A stretch of DNA of 64,000 nucleotides from Cecembia lonarensis LW9. Its GTDB lineage: Bacteria > Bacteroidota > Bacteroidia > Cytophagales > Cyclobacteriaceae. The notes under the pieces are model-generated. The model made no database searches, was not told the origin of the DNA, and saw nothing but the letters and a program-made list of their open reading frames with translations. The stretch covers positions 1 through 64,000 of the forward strand of contig NZ_AMGM01000008.1 in assembly GCF_000298295.1 (NCBI RefSeq), read 5' to 3'. The position numbers and the translations under genes were made by a program. Shown in pieces: positions 28,620 through 38,341 of this stretch. Each line of letters starts with the position of its first letter. Within the stretch, counting starts at the first letter, position 1.

Positions 28620-29339
28620 TCAAAACCTCTCCCTTAACAACTCAGCCCTGACGATTTCTGAAAAATCATCCTTAAGTTCATAATACAGCCAAAAAGCATT
28701 GTCAATCCGATCACTGTCATCGATATCAGGCATCCTGATATAGCGGGTTCCCACACCTGGAGGCCAGGCTGCAGAAGTGGCTTTAAGGTGCAGAACACCA
28801 TTTTTATAGGCGAGTTTCCTGACCTGAAGTGTATTTGTGTTTCCATTATTCAAGCGGGCTGTTAAAAATGTCCCCTTGATAATTTGTCCATTGTTGGGAT
28901 CGATTTCACAAACCACACTGACTTTGGGCCCTCCTCCCCTTTCATAACCGGACTGGAAAACATTACTGAATGCCCCTACCTTCACCTGACGGGCATTGAT
29001 ATAGGTTTGAGCGGTACTTCCCCCATCTACAGAAAAAACAGCAAACAATCTTCCATCAAACCAACCCAACAACAGGCCCCTCCCATCCACGGGCGTCTCT
29101 TCATACCGCAACCGCCAAACAGTGTTTCCGGAAGCATCCCTTTTATGAATAAAAGGATCTTGGTTTAAGGAAGTGACCTGATCAAAACCTGTAGTATATT
29201 GGTTGCCTTCTTCATCATTTACAACATTAGTCTCTGAATAATCCAATCCTTTAAATACTGATGGATTCTCTTTTTCCTGACAGGAAAATACTGCAAAGCT
29301 CAAGCTGAGAAGAAAATAAAAATACAATCGGTGGTCCAT
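28620..29339 (-). CDS. Hypothetical lipoprotein
   Basis: A 239-residue exported protein. The signal YFYFLLSLSFAVFSC gives a lipidated Cys at about residue 20. The mature part is beta-rich with aspartate/asparagine turns and propeller-like phrases (GNQYTTGFDQVTSLNQDPFIHKRD; SGNTVWRLRYE; GRLFAVFSVDGGS; LAYKNGVLHLKATSAAW). I recognise no family or catalytic motif. It stands alone, between the decayed region and a divergent epimerase gene. Confidence 0.75.
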   Translation of the reverse strand: MDHRLYFYFLLSLSFAVFSCQEKENPSVFKGLDYSETNVVNDEEGNQYTTGFDQVTSLNQDPFIHKRDASGNTVWRLRYEETPVDGRGLLLGWFDGRLFAVFSVDGGSTAQTYINARQVKVGAFSNVFQSGYERGGGPKVSVVCEIDPNNGQIIKGTFLTARLNNGNTNTLQVRKLAYKNGVLHLKATSAAWPPGVGTRYIRMPDIDDSDRIDNAFWLYYELKDDFSEIVRAELLRERF

Positions 29340-29452
29340 AAAATAATTTATCGTTCATTAATTTAAAAAAATAACTAATCAATTATTAGGCCAAATCTAT
29401 TAAAGCATTAATATTGGGATCTTTTTGTAAATTTAGGAAATAGACAATTCCT

Positions 29453-30379
29453 ATGACATCCAATTCCCTACATACGATTCTTGGTTCGACAGGCAATATT
29501 GGAACTGCACTTGCCAAAGAATTGACATCCTACACCTCCAATATCAGATTGGTAAGCCGAAACCCAAAAAAAGTCAATACAACAGACCAACTCTTTAAAG
29601 CAGACTTGCTCAAATCAGAAGAGGTAGCGGCTGCTGTAAAAGGTTCGGAAATTGTATATTTGGTAGTGGGGATCACGTATAAAACAGTGCTTTGGGAAGA
29701 GCAATGGCCTATTATCATGAAAAATGTCATCAGGGCCTGCCAAGCTGAAAAAGCCAAATTGGTGTTTTTTGACAATATGTATTGCTATGACCCAACTCAT
29801 GTGGGGCACTTAACAGAAGATAGTCATATCAATCCAAAGAGCAGAAAAGGAAAAGTCAGGGCAGAAATCGCCCATATGCTGATGGAAGAAATAAATAATG
29901 GCCAACTTACCGGAATGATCGTTAGGGCAGCTGATTTTTATGGTCCAAATGCAAGACAAAGTTTTCTAAATGAATCGGTTATCAAACGAATGAAAGCCGG
30001 TAAAACAGCACAGTGGCTTTACAACAAAGACAAAAAACATTCATTTACTTTCATTCCGGACGCTGCATTTGCTACTGCCTTTCTGGCCCAAAAAGAATCG
30101 GCTTGGAACCAAGTTTGGCACCTGCCCACTTCCAAAGCCTATCCCAGTGGTCAGGAAGTGGTGGATATTTTAGCGAAACACTTAAAAAGCAGCAATAAAA
30201 TAGCTGTTCTGCCAGGTTTTATGGTATCTGTTTTGGGATTGTTCATACCCATTTTGAAAGAAATAAAAGAATTGAGATACCAATTGGATCAGGATTATCG
30301 CTTTGATTCCAGCAAAATTGAATCAACGTTTGGATTAAAAGCAACCCCTATTGAGGAAGGTCTGAGCAATTGCTTATAA
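29453..30379 (+). CDS. NAD(P)-dependent epimerase/dehydratase-like (extended SDR) protein
   Basis: A 308-residue Rossmann-fold protein. The dinucleotide motif is TILGSTGNIGTALAKEL (GxTGxxG), and SRNPKK suggests NADPH preference. The family Tyr lies in FFDNMYCYDP rather than a classical YxxxK, so catalytic assignment is uncertain; related proteins act as NmrA-like or atypical SDRs. The C-terminus is hydrophobic (VLPGFMVSVLGLFIPILK). It is a single gene convergent with the methyltransferase at 30424-30977. Confidence 0.85.
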   Translation: MTSNSLHTILGSTGNIGTALAKELTSYTSNIRLVSRNPKKVNTTDQLFKADLLKSEEVAAAVKGSEIVYLVVGITYKTVLWEEQWPIIMKNVIRACQAEKAKLVFFDNMYCYDPTHVGHLTEDSHINPKSRKGKVRAEIAHMLMEEINNGQLTGMIVRAADFYGPNARQSFLNESVIKRMKAGKTAQWLYNKDKKHSFTFIPDAAFATAFLAQKESAWNQVWHLPTSKAYPSGQEVVDILAKHLKSSNKIAVLPGFMVSVLGLFIPILKEIKELRYQLDQDYRFDSSKIESTFGLKATPIEEGLSNCL

Positions 30380-30423
30380 GGCATTTACATTAGAAAAACA
30401 ATGGGGTATAAAATCCTTGTTTT

Positions 30424-30977
30424 TCAGGGAACTAACCATAAAAAAATCTTATGCTTTTTCCCATCTGCCAATTCAATGGTTCTTGTCTCATGCGGCTCCC
30501 AATCCCCCATGTCAAAGCGGTGGGAAATCACCCTTGTACCAGAAGGCATTTCCCAGATTCTCGGTCTCAATTTCAAATTAATGTCCGGAAAAAGATATAA
30601 AGTCAGCACGGTGGCTTTACTGAAATCCAGTTCAAACAAATCCCCTTGCTTAAAGTCCACCAAATGCCCTACTCCTTCCTTGTTCGCCAAATCAAAAGCT
30701 TCCTGAATCAAGTCCTTATCAATCTCTATACCCAGTCCTTTGGTACCAAATTTTTTTGCTGCCAAAATAGGAATTCTTCCATCACCTGAGCCCAAATCAA
30801 TAATGTAATCATTTGAGGTGACTTCTGCCATATCCAGCATCTCTTCAATTACTTCCCATGGCGTCGTGACAAATGGAACCAGATCAGCAAAGGTGGCCAA
30901 GGTATCCTGTGCTTTGATATCGGAAAGGACCCAAGAAAAAAAGCTTAAAAAAACACCGTTTTCAATTTATTACCCAT
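30424..30977 (-). CDS. SAM-dependent methyltransferase with signal peptide separated by a frame break
   Basis: The frame below 30953 encodes TPWEVIEEMLDMAEVTSNDY, motif I DLGSGDGRIPILAAKKFG, acidic LGIEID and DLFELDFSKATVLTLYL, a class I methyltransferase of the small exported type. In the frame upstream, ATG 30977 opens MGNKLKTVFF and then hits TAA. Adding one T to the minus-strand T7 (30953-30947) joins it into MGNKLKTVFFLSFFSWVLSD followed by IKAQ, a good signal peptide. The shorter reading would start at a TTG at 30900 and be cytoplasmic. Small methyltransferases of this type with signal peptides occur in Bacteroidota and Planctomycetes; substrate unknown. Confidence 0.75.
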
Positions 30978-31284
30978 TGAAATTCAATTATTTAAATAGA
31001 TTTATCCTAACTAATTTCAAACACTACATTTGCTGTTTTTTGACCAGAAGCAACATAGTTGGAACCGCACGACTGCTTTCATTGTAGCATCTAGAAGTAA
31101 GATATGATGGGCCTAAAGTAGGTAATTTTCTGTGAATAAACACCTTCACAAAATCTACTCAACCATCGTAAAATTCTTTATAAATTCATTTGAATTGAAT
31201 AACTTATAGGACAATACCACTAGTCTTTTGCCCGAAGTCATATGTAGGGCTTTTGCTTTCCCAATAAACCCTAAATCATTCCTT
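30978..31284. other. Divergent intergenic region, no gene seen
   Basis: About 307 bp of A/T-rich DNA between the exported methyltransferase (minus) and the PhyH dioxygenase (plus). It should hold two divergent promoters. I could not place a convincing TTG/TAnnTTTG pair, and I see no RNA gene or coding frame. Confidence 0.5.
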
Positions 31285-32094
31285 ATGAAAAAAGAACAAA
31301 TTGAAGCCTATAAAAATGATGGCTATTTAATAGTCAGACAAATGTTCAGCCCGGAAGAGATTTCACTTTTATTCAGTGTGGCCACCGATGATTCTGTAAC
31401 GGGCAATTCATTTGATCTGAATGACCAAGATGGGAAGAAAACCAAACTCACCTTATGGTTTACTGCGGGGGATGATTCTTTTGGACTGATGTCCAAATGT
31501 AAAAGGATGGTATCGTCCGTTCAGGATTTGTTGGGTCCTGGAGAAGTGTGCCACTTCCATTCAAAGGTCATGCAAAAACAGCCCAAGGTGGGTGGTGCCT
31601 GGGAATGGCACCAAGACTATGGCTACTGGTATAAAAACGGATTCCTATTTCCTGAAGCGATGATTTCGGTCATGGTGGCCTTAACTGATGCCAACAAAGA
31701 AAATGGCTGTTTGCAGGTTTTAAAAGGAACCCATAAAATGCAGCGTTTTGAGCATACTTTTGTTGGAGAACAGCAAGGTGCAGACCTTGATTTTGTTAAA
31801 GAAGCTGAAAAGATTTCAGCATTGGTTTATTGTGAATTAAAAGCTGGAGATGTGCTTTTCTTCCATCCCAACTTACTGCACCGATCTGAGGCCAATTTAT
31901 CAGACTTCCCCAGGTGGTCTGTGATTTCTGCCTATAATTTGTCATACAATATTCCATTTAGAGAAAAGCATACATCCTGTATCACTCCTCTGGAGATGGT
32001 TCCCGACGAAGCCGTTTTGAAAAGTGGAAAAAAAGAAGTTAGCCAAGCGGACTTCCTGAAAAAAGAAGCCGAAATCACCCTGAATGTTAAATAA
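31285..32094 (+). CDS. Phytanoyl-CoA dioxygenase (PhyH) family protein
   Basis: About 269 residues from ATG 31285 (MKKEQIEAYKNDGYLIVR); the frame opens earlier at 31228, but the prefix does not fit the family. The Fe(II) ligands are the HxD in WEWHQDYGYWY and the distal His in VLFFHPNLLHRSEANLS, with a following Arg for 2-oxoglutarate. The family hydroxylates small molecules with O2 and 2-oxoglutarate. It is 3 bp from a Gfo/Idh/MocA oxidoreductase gene, so the two probably act on one compound, likely in sugar or cyclitol catabolism; the substrate is not readable. Confidence 0.9.
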   Translation: MKKEQIEAYKNDGYLIVRQMFSPEEISLLFSVATDDSVTGNSFDLNDQDGKKTKLTLWFTAGDDSFGLMSKCKRMVSSVQDLLGPGEVCHFHSKVMQKQPKVGGAWEWHQDYGYWYKNGFLFPEAMISVMVALTDANKENGCLQVLKGTHKMQRFEHTFVGEQQGADLDFVKEAEKISALVYCELKAGDVLFFHPNLLHRSEANLSDFPRWSVISAYNLSYNIPFREKHTSCITPLEMVPDEAVLKSGKKEVSQADFLKKEAEITLNVK

Positions 32095-32097
32095 ATT

Positions 32098-33309
32098 ATG
32101 GTCAAAATATGTATTCTAGGAGGAGGCTTCATTGGAAGGTTTTATGCCGAATCTCTAATTGGTAGACGCGGTAAAGATCCCGTTAAGGTAATCTATGCAC
32201 GAAGAGAAGAAACCGCCAAAAGATTTTCCTCCGATTACAAAGTAGCTCATTACACCACCGATATGGAAGCTGCTATTTCCCATCCCGAGACAGATATGGT
32301 GGTGATCGCCTTACCGAATTATGTGCATGAAGAAGCGGTTATGCTTTGTGTGAAACACAAAAAGCCGGTACTATGCACCAAACCATTGGGTAGAAACGCA
32401 GAAGAGGCGCTACGCATGACCTTGGCATGTGAAAAAGCTGGGATTTTTGCAGGTTACCTCGAGGACTTGTGTTATACCCCAAAGTTCCTCAAATCTGTGA
32501 AAAGTGTGGAATCCGGTGCCATTGGTAGAGTATTATGGGCCAAGTCCAGAGAAACCCATCCTGGTCCCCACTCCGATTGGTTCTGGGATTTGGAAAAAGC
32601 AGGAGGAGGTGCCATTGTGGATTTGGGATGCCATTGTATTGAAATCGCCAGGAACTTCATTGGAAAGGATGTACTTCCCGTCGAAGTAATGTGCTGGGCC
32701 GATACCCAAGTAAAACCCATCGAGGCAGAAGACCATGCCATAGGCCTGGTCAAATATGAAAATGGCGCTATTGGACAATTTGAAGTGTCTTGGACCTTCA
32801 GAGGCGGTATGGACTTAAGGGATGAGGTGATGGGAACTGAAGGTACGATTTGGATAAATTCTTTCTTGCGTACTGGATTTGAAATGTTTAGTAGTGGTGA
32901 AGGCACAGACTACGTAGCCGAAAAAGCGGAAACTGCTGCTGGATGGCTCTTTCCTGTGGGTGATGAGGCCCATGAACTAGGTTATCCCAATATGTTCATT
33001 GACATGTTTGATGCCTTTGAAAATGGAGCCCAACCCCGCGAAACCTTCTATGATGGTTATGTAGTGAATGCCATTATTGATGCGGCTTATAAATCTGCCA
33101 AAACAAAATTATGGGAACCTGTTGAATTGCCGGTTTGGAGAGGAAAAAGAGGCTTGACAAAACCCTCCGTGTATACGGAATATGACAAAGACCACTGGTT
33201 TATCAAAGAAGAAATTCTTCCTAATAAAGATAAAAAAATCATTATTAAGCATAAAACTACAGGAGAGGTTATCGAGAAACGAATAATTGGTAAAAACACA
33301 ACGGGATAG
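32098..33309 (+). CDS. Gfo/Idh/MocA-family oxidoreductase
   Basis: A 403-residue NAD(P)-dependent dehydrogenase. The Rossmann motif is [16 protein letters not shown], and the conserved Lys is in [15 protein letters not shown] (TKP instead of the common EKP). The C-terminal domain carries [19 protein letters not shown], with the family D and H. No signal peptide, so it is cytoplasmic. It starts 3 bp after the PhyH stop, which indicates one operon and probably successive or alternative oxidations of the same polyol or sugar acid. The C-terminus is basic ([19 protein letters not shown]). Confidence 0.92.
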   Translation: MVKICILGGGFIGRFYAESLIGRRGKDPVKVIYARREETAKRFSSDYKVAHYTTDMEAAISHPETDMVVIALPNYVHEEAVMLCVKHKKPVLCTKPLGRNAEEALRMTLACEKAGIFAGYLEDLCYTPKFLKSVKSVESGAIGRVLWAKSRETHPGPHSDWFWDLEKAGGGAIVDLGCHCIEIARNFIGKDVLPVEVMCWADTQVKPIEAEDHAIGLVKYENGAIGQFEVSWTFRGGMDLRDEVMGTEGTIWINSFLRTGFEMFSSGEGTDYVAEKAETAAGWLFPVGDEAHELGYPNMFIDMFDAFENGAQPRETFYDGYVVNAIIDAAYKSAKTKLWEPVELPVWRGKRGLTKPSVYTEYDKDHWFIKEEILPNKDKKIIIKHKTTGEVIEKRIIGKNTTG

Positions 33310-33345
33310 TTGGAAAAATATATCTGTCTATAAACTAATCGTGGC

Positions 33346-33894
33346 TCAGTTTTTTATGATCCATTTTGCTGAAATAAAATAAGCAAAAGTCCAACTGATG
33401 ATAAGGTTAAATCCAACACCAAGCCCATAAATCGCTGGCATAGCCCACCAATTTAATTGCTGGCCAATTATGCTGCTCACCACGGCAATAGCTGCAATTA
33501 ACATGATTAAGACTCTTTTTGAAAGCGGCATTTGTCTGCTTAGGAAGAGCAGAAAGGTTAAAAAAACAGCTACCATAAATTGAGTCAATAACTCAAGCGC
33601 GAAATAGGTCTCAGCATCATACCTGGCAATCGGTGCACTGATGATCCATGAAAAGGATTTGTCTGTGGTCAATGTCGATATTTTTCCCACCATGACCTCA
33701 TCAAACTTTTCAGTAGTAAGTGATCCAGGATCCATTTTTATCTCTTGAGGAGCCTGAAAAGCTTCCGTTTGCTCACCTGATTGGGCAGTTATCACTTGGG
33801 TACTAGGTATTCCCCAAGGAAATATCTGGGCCAATCCTCCGAAAAGAAATAAAATTACGGTAATCGCCAGTGTTGAAAGGATGAATTTTTTCAT
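33346..33894 (-). CDS. Integral membrane protein of unknown function
   Basis: About 182 residues from ATG 33894. It has one N-terminal hydrophobic segment (FILSTLAITVILFLFGGLAQIF), a soluble middle with an extracytoplasmic look (TAQSGEQTEAFQAPQEIKM), and three further helices near the end (LLTQFMVAVFLTFLLFL; RVLIMLIAAIAVVSSIIG; YGLGVGFNLIISWTFAYF). No known motif. It is a single gene, convergent with the PhyH pair. Confidence 0.75.
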   Translation of the reverse strand: MKKFILSTLAITVILFLFGGLAQIFPWGIPSTQVITAQSGEQTEAFQAPQEIKMDPGSLTTEKFDEVMVGKISTLTTDKSFSWIISAPIARYDAETYFALELLTQFMVAVFLTFLLFLSRQMPLSKRVLIMLIAAIAVVSSIIGQQLNWWAMPAIYGLGVGFNLIISWTFAYFISAKWIIKN

Positions 33895-34093
33895 AGTGCA
33901 CAATTGAACGGTTTATAATCTTAATTTTCTGAAAATTTGGAAGCCATAAATTGGGTCAGCAAGGGTTTTCTTTAAGCAATCCTTCTTAATTTATTATAAG
34001 TTAAGGATTCATTGCTTAACTTTTGAAACTTTCCATGGAAAATGAAGTTAACCATTTGGCCTATATGGAATTATAAAGTCTCAAAATTCTGAA

Positions 34094-34732
34094 ATGAAAT
34101 ATAAATTATTAGCATTTTTTCTAATGTTGACATTTATGGGTGTTATACCCATTACTTCCTGCGTGGACCAATGTAATGGTCCATGTGGATGTTTTCCGGT
34201 GTTTGAAGCAGAAGAACATTCCATAACCCAACTGGCCATTGAACCGGTTTTTAGGCATGCACAAAGTCAGCCTTTTAATCCGGAAATGTTTTATTTTTAT
34301 CAAACTTTATACCTTGGAATTTTGGCTTCTGATTTCAGGCAGGTCAGTGAAAAAACGGAAAATATTGCCCATAGATCCGGCTTCTTTCCTTCAGCTTTGG
34401 CCAATTGTAGTTCGGGAGAAATTGTATCAATAGAAACGCTCAGCGGATTAAAGGTGATCAACAGAAGTGCCATTCAAATTACTGAGGATATTTTTTTGGA
34501 AGAAAGAGAGGATATAACAGATAAATTTGTAGCTACTACCAACTTTCAGCAAATGGTTAGCATTGAAGATTTTTTGAAAAGAGGACACCGCTTTCAAGAA
34601 AAAGTTAGATTTCATATACGGTTTAATCAAAAACCCAGGTCTAATTCGGACCTTGTATTTGATGTTTTTTTGGAATTGAGCAATGGCAACAATTTTATTT
34701 TCCGCAGCCAAAGATTAAAAATATCTCCTTGA
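34094..34732 (+). CDS. Hypothetical lipoprotein, DUF5034-like
   Basis: A 212-residue exported protein. The signal YKLLAFFLMLTFMGVIPIT is followed by SCVDQCNGPCGCFPVFE, a lipidated Cys and a small Cys cluster. The rest alternates beta-like segments with no catalytic motif (ITQLAIEPVFRHAQ; LSGLKVINRSAIQITED; VFDVFLELSNGNNFIFRS). I associate the layout with a conserved Bacteroidota lipoprotein family, possibly DUF5034, but cannot test it. The next gene, a histidine kinase, begins about 60 bp downstream. Confidence 0.65.
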   Translation: MKYKLLAFFLMLTFMGVIPITSCVDQCNGPCGCFPVFEAEEHSITQLAIEPVFRHAQSQPFNPEMFYFYQTLYLGILASDFRQVSEKTENIAHRSGFFPSALANCSSGEIVSIETLSGLKVINRSAIQITEDIFLEEREDITDKFVATTNFQQMVSIEDFLKRGHRFQEKVRFHIRFNQKPRSNSDLVFDVFLELSNGNNFIFRSQRLKISP

Positions 34733-34792
34733 AGAATGCGATTTTTTCAGGCCTAATTCTTTTTGTTTGCTTATCATTGTACTAAAGTTTTT

Positions 34793-36973
34793 ATGATGCC
34801 TCAAAAAACTATATTCCATTTGTTTTTCTTATTTCTGCTTTTACCCCAATTCTTGGTGATGGGTAAAACAGATTCATTGATAAGGGCATTGGATAACTTG
34901 AATGCTCAAAGCCCAAAGGACTTGGAAAAGATTGCCGAGTTACAATTTGAGATAGCGATGATTTTCTATCAGGACCGCGACTTTTCATCTTCTCTACAAT
35001 ATCACCAAGAAGCGGGTGATAATTTTTGGACCACTAAGAACTATACAAAATTTGGAGAGTGTTTACATAACCTGGGAAACATTTCCTACTTCTTGGGGGA
35101 ATCAGATAAGGCTATCGCCTATTATTCCAAGGCCATTACCCAAAGGGAAAAGATTAATGACACCAAAGGTTTGGCCACTAGCCTTAACAATCTGGCCAAT
35201 GTGTACAACCGATTGGGGAATTATGCTGCAGCCCTTGAAAATTATGAAAAATCCATAGTGATAAAGGAACTGTTAGATGACCAAAAAGGCATAGCCTCCA
35301 GTTTAAAAAATATAGCTTCCATTCATTATTTCAGGGATAATTATGTGGCCGCTTTAGAAATCAATTTTAGGGCACTGAGAATTTCAGAATCACTGGAGGA
35401 TGAAACGGGGATATCATTTGTTTACAACAATATTGCCCTGATCTACGAAAAGCAGGAAAAATTTCAGGAAGCTTTAGCGTACTACCAAAAATCTCTGGCC
35501 ATCAAAGAAAAGGCTAAAGACGAACAAGGTATGGCGACAACCCTCAACAATATGGGAAGTCTTTACCAAAAACTAGGAGAAGAAAAACCAGCATTGCGGT
35601 CCTTACAACGCTCTCTTGATATATCTGAAAAAATAGGTGAAAAAGAAGGTATATCAGCAGCCCTGAATAATATGGCCACCGTGTATGAGGAGATGGGCGA
35701 TATAGAAAAGGCCATGCTGCTTTTTATTGAATCCCAGAAAATCGATGGAGAAATTGGCAATAAAAGAGGCATGCTATTAAGCATTACCAGCCTATCTAAC
35801 ATCAATTATAATTTGGGAAACTATGAAACTTCCCTACGTTTGGCCCTTGAAGGTATTCAACTTGCCAGTCAACTGGACTCAAAAACTGAACTCAGGGATT
35901 TGAATGCCCTGATCAGTAAAAATTATGAGGCCTTGGGTAATTTCCGGTCTGCCCTAAAACACAACCAACTTTCTCAAGCATACGCAGACAGTGTCTTCAA
36001 CCAGGAAATCGAAAGGAAAACAGCTAGGATTGAAGCAGAATATGAATACGATAAAAAATTATCGATTATACAGGCTGAACAAAAGGCTTTGGAACTTGAA
36101 AATGAAAAAGAAATCCAAAGGCAAACTTTCCAAAAAAGAATGCTGCTACTGGCATTTTTTGGTATTCTGTTGATTTCCGGGGTTATTTTCATCAATTACA
36201 AAAAGCAGAAAAAAGCCAAGCAACTATTGGAAATCAAGACGGCAGAGCTAGAGGAGGCCAATCAGGTGAAATCAAAGTTATTCAGTATTATCGGACATGA
36301 CCTAAGAGGTCCTATCGCCAGTTTGTATATGCTATTGGGACTCTACAGAAAAGAGCAAGTGAAAGATTCAGAATTTAGAAGTTTAGCTCCTGAATTGTAC
36401 AAAAATGTAGGTGCCATTATGGAAACCCTCAACAATCTATTGAGATGGTCCATGGGCGAAATGAAAATGGTGAAGGCTGATCCTAAACCGACATTGCTTC
36501 ATGAAAAAGTAGAGGAGCTAAGGGAATTTTTCTCAACTTTAATTGCACAAAAACAATTGAATTTGACCAACCGGGTTCCAGATCAACTTCATATACTGAT
36601 TGACCCCAACCATTTGGAACTGATTCTTAGAAACTTATTGAGCAATGCCATCAAATACTCCCATAATCAAGGCAATATTATTGTCTCTAGTCTAGAAAAT
36701 GAAGATACAATAGTTATTGCTGTTAAAGATGATGGAATTGGCATGGATGAAAATGAAGCAAAACAGCTTTTTAACAATAACTTAGCTAAAAGCAAGAGAG
36801 GGACTTCTGGGGAACAAGGGACAGGGCTTGGTTTAAACCTGAGTCAACTTTACATAGAACAGAACGGCGGAAAAATTTGGATTGAATCCGAAAAAGGCAA
36901 AGGCAGTACTTTTTATTTTGAGCTGAAAAAGTCATTGGAAAGCAGTCCTGAACTAAGTGAAATTATCCCATGA
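34793..36973 (+). CDS. TPR sensor histidine kinase
   Basis: About 726 residues from ATG 34793 (or 34796), where a signal peptide begins (FHLFFLFLLLPQFLVMG). Six to eight TPRs with the form ATxLNNxxxxYxxLGxxxxAL span about 40-390. A membrane helix (MLLLAFFGILLISGVIFINY) is at about 450, a coiled linker follows, HisKA has FSIIGHDLRGPIASLY (phospho-His), and HATPase shows NLLSNAIKYS, DDGIGMD and GTGLGLNL. It should respond to a periplasmic peptide or protein cue through the TPRs. No response regulator lies beside it, so the partner is encoded elsewhere. The truncated kinase at 1-1602 has the same architecture. Confidence 0.93.
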   Translation: MMPQKTIFHLFFLFLLLPQFLVMGKTDSLIRALDNLNAQSPKDLEKIAELQFEIAMIFYQDRDFSSSLQYHQEAGDNFWTTKNYTKFGECLHNLGNISYFLGESDKAIAYYSKAITQREKINDTKGLATSLNNLANVYNRLGNYAAALENYEKSIVIKELLDDQKGIASSLKNIASIHYFRDNYVAALEINFRALRISESLEDETGISFVYNNIALIYEKQEKFQEALAYYQKSLAIKEKAKDEQGMATTLNNMGSLYQKLGEEKPALRSLQRSLDISEKIGEKEGISAALNNMATVYEEMGDIEKAMLLFIESQKIDGEIGNKRGMLLSITSLSNINYNLGNYETSLRLALEGIQLASQLDSKTELRDLNALISKNYEALGNFRSALKHNQLSQAYADSVFNQEIERKTARIEAEYEYDKKLSIIQAEQKALELENEKEIQRQTFQKRMLLLAFFGILLISGVIFINYKKQKKAKQLLEIKTAELEEANQVKSKLFSIIGHDLRGPIASLYMLLGLYRKEQVKDSEFRSLAPELYKNVGAIMETLNNLLRWSMGEMKMVKADPKPTLLHEKVEELREFFSTLIAQKQLNLTNRVPDQLHILIDPNHLELILRNLLSNAIKYSHNQGNIIVSSLENEDTIVIAVKDDGIGMDENEAKQLFNNNLAKSKRGTSGEQGTGLGLNLSQLYIEQNGGKIWIESEKGKGSTFYFELKKSLESSPELSEIIP

Positions 36974-37063
36974 TTCATCTTTCATATAAATTGTTGGAGT
37001 GAAGAAATAAGTGTAAATTAGGCTTAAGCAATAATGCCCAAACCAGCCTTAATTTCATACAAA

Positions 37064-38299
37064 ATGAACCCAGCAAATCGCCTCAGATTACCCATCCAAG
37101 GCATCCTTTTAATTTCTTTAATTTTTCTGGTCAGTGGTCTAAGCCTTGCACAGGAAGTTACCGAAAAGAAACCTAAAAAAGAACGGAAAGTATCCATTGT
37201 CCCACTTCCGGCCATCGCAGGCGATCCCACTTCGGGGCTCATTCTGGGCATTGCTCCTGCTTTTTCCTGGACCATGGGCAATCCAGAAACCACTAGCATG
37301 TCCACTGCTATTGGTTTGGGCCTGGTCACTACCAAAAGACAGCTTTACACCTCTCTTAGATCCAATGCTTTTTTAAATGATGATGCTTACACCATTTTAA
37401 CGGATTTCAGATTCAATATCAACAATCAACCAACCTATGGTTTGGGCACTAAAATATGGGCCAGACCTTGGAGAGAAATCCCTCCTACCGAAGAAGTAAA
37501 TGATTTACAAAAGGAGATGATTTTCTTCAGGCATGTGCGCTTGTACGGGATAGTCATGAAGCGATTTCAGGATAGCCGGTTTTTTTATGGTTTAGGCTAT
37601 CATTTTGACAATATGTTCCGAATAGATGACAGAAGCCTGGACCTTGAAGTTTCTCCTCCGGAATTGACATTTCATGAAGTTTATCAGAGGGAAAGGAACC
37701 TGCCAACAACAGCCTATAAACAGTCCGGGCTGTCATTCAATGCGGTCTATGATAGTCGGGACAATGTGGCCAATCCTTATACCGGAAAATATTTATATGC
37801 GTCATGGAGAGGGTTTGCTGAGTTTTTAGGCAGTACCTCAAATAGTGGAACATTATGGCTGGAATACAGGGATTATTTCAGTTTGAGCAAAAATAGGCCA
37901 AGAAACATCCTCGCGCTTTGGACCTATGCCTGGTCCGTCACCAATGGAGAAGTACCCTATATGTTTTTACCAGCTGTGGGCTGGGACATGTTTGCCAGAT
38001 CAGGAAGGGCCTATACACAAGGAAGATTTAGAGGGGAAGATGTAGTGTACTCTGAATTGGAATGGAGATTTCCCCTACAAAAAAACAAAGAAAGGTTCGG
38101 GGGCGTCCTATTCGCCAATACCAGCACCGCCAGCAGCCGAGGAGAGGACATCAACCTGTTCAATCATTTTCAAATGGGTTATGGACTAGGTTTGCGGTAC
38201 ATGGTCCTACCCAAACGAAGGATCAACATTGCCCTGGATTATGGCTTTGGGATAAGAGGGGAATCGGGAATATTCCTTAATGTGAATGAAATGTTTTGA
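37064..38299 (+). CDS. BamA/TamA (Omp85)-like outer-membrane barrel protein
   Basis: About 411 residues from ATG 37064, which opens a signal peptide (LRLPIQGILLISLIFLVSGLSLAQ). The mature part is mostly a beta-barrel: alternating strands, aromatic girdle residues, and the Omp85-type segment SGLSFNAVYDSRDNVANPYTGKY (close to the D15/VRGF region), then GRAYTQGRFRGEDVVYSELEWRF. It has no POTRA domains, so it is a short Omp85 relative rather than BamA itself. It may help insert or display a partner protein. It is probably a single unit. Confidence 0.8.
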   Translation: MNPANRLRLPIQGILLISLIFLVSGLSLAQEVTEKKPKKERKVSIVPLPAIAGDPTSGLILGIAPAFSWTMGNPETTSMSTAIGLGLVTTKRQLYTSLRSNAFLNDDAYTILTDFRFNINNQPTYGLGTKIWARPWREIPPTEEVNDLQKEMIFFRHVRLYGIVMKRFQDSRFFYGLGYHFDNMFRIDDRSLDLEVSPPELTFHEVYQRERNLPTTAYKQSGLSFNAVYDSRDNVANPYTGKYLYASWRGFAEFLGSTSNSGTLWLEYRDYFSLSKNRPRNILALWTYAWSVTNGEVPYMFLPAVGWDMFARSGRAYTQGRFRGEDVVYSELEWRFPLQKNKERFGGVLFANTSTASSRGEDINLFNHFQMGYGLGLRYMVLPKRRINIALDYGFGIRGESGIFLNVNEMF

Positions 38300-38341
38300 T
38301 TTTTTAGTACTTTCAATCCCAAACCTATTTAACCTATTTTC

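Noticed and set aside
37064-38299. Confident assignment as BamA
   Set aside because: POTRA domains are missing and the protein is about half the usual length.
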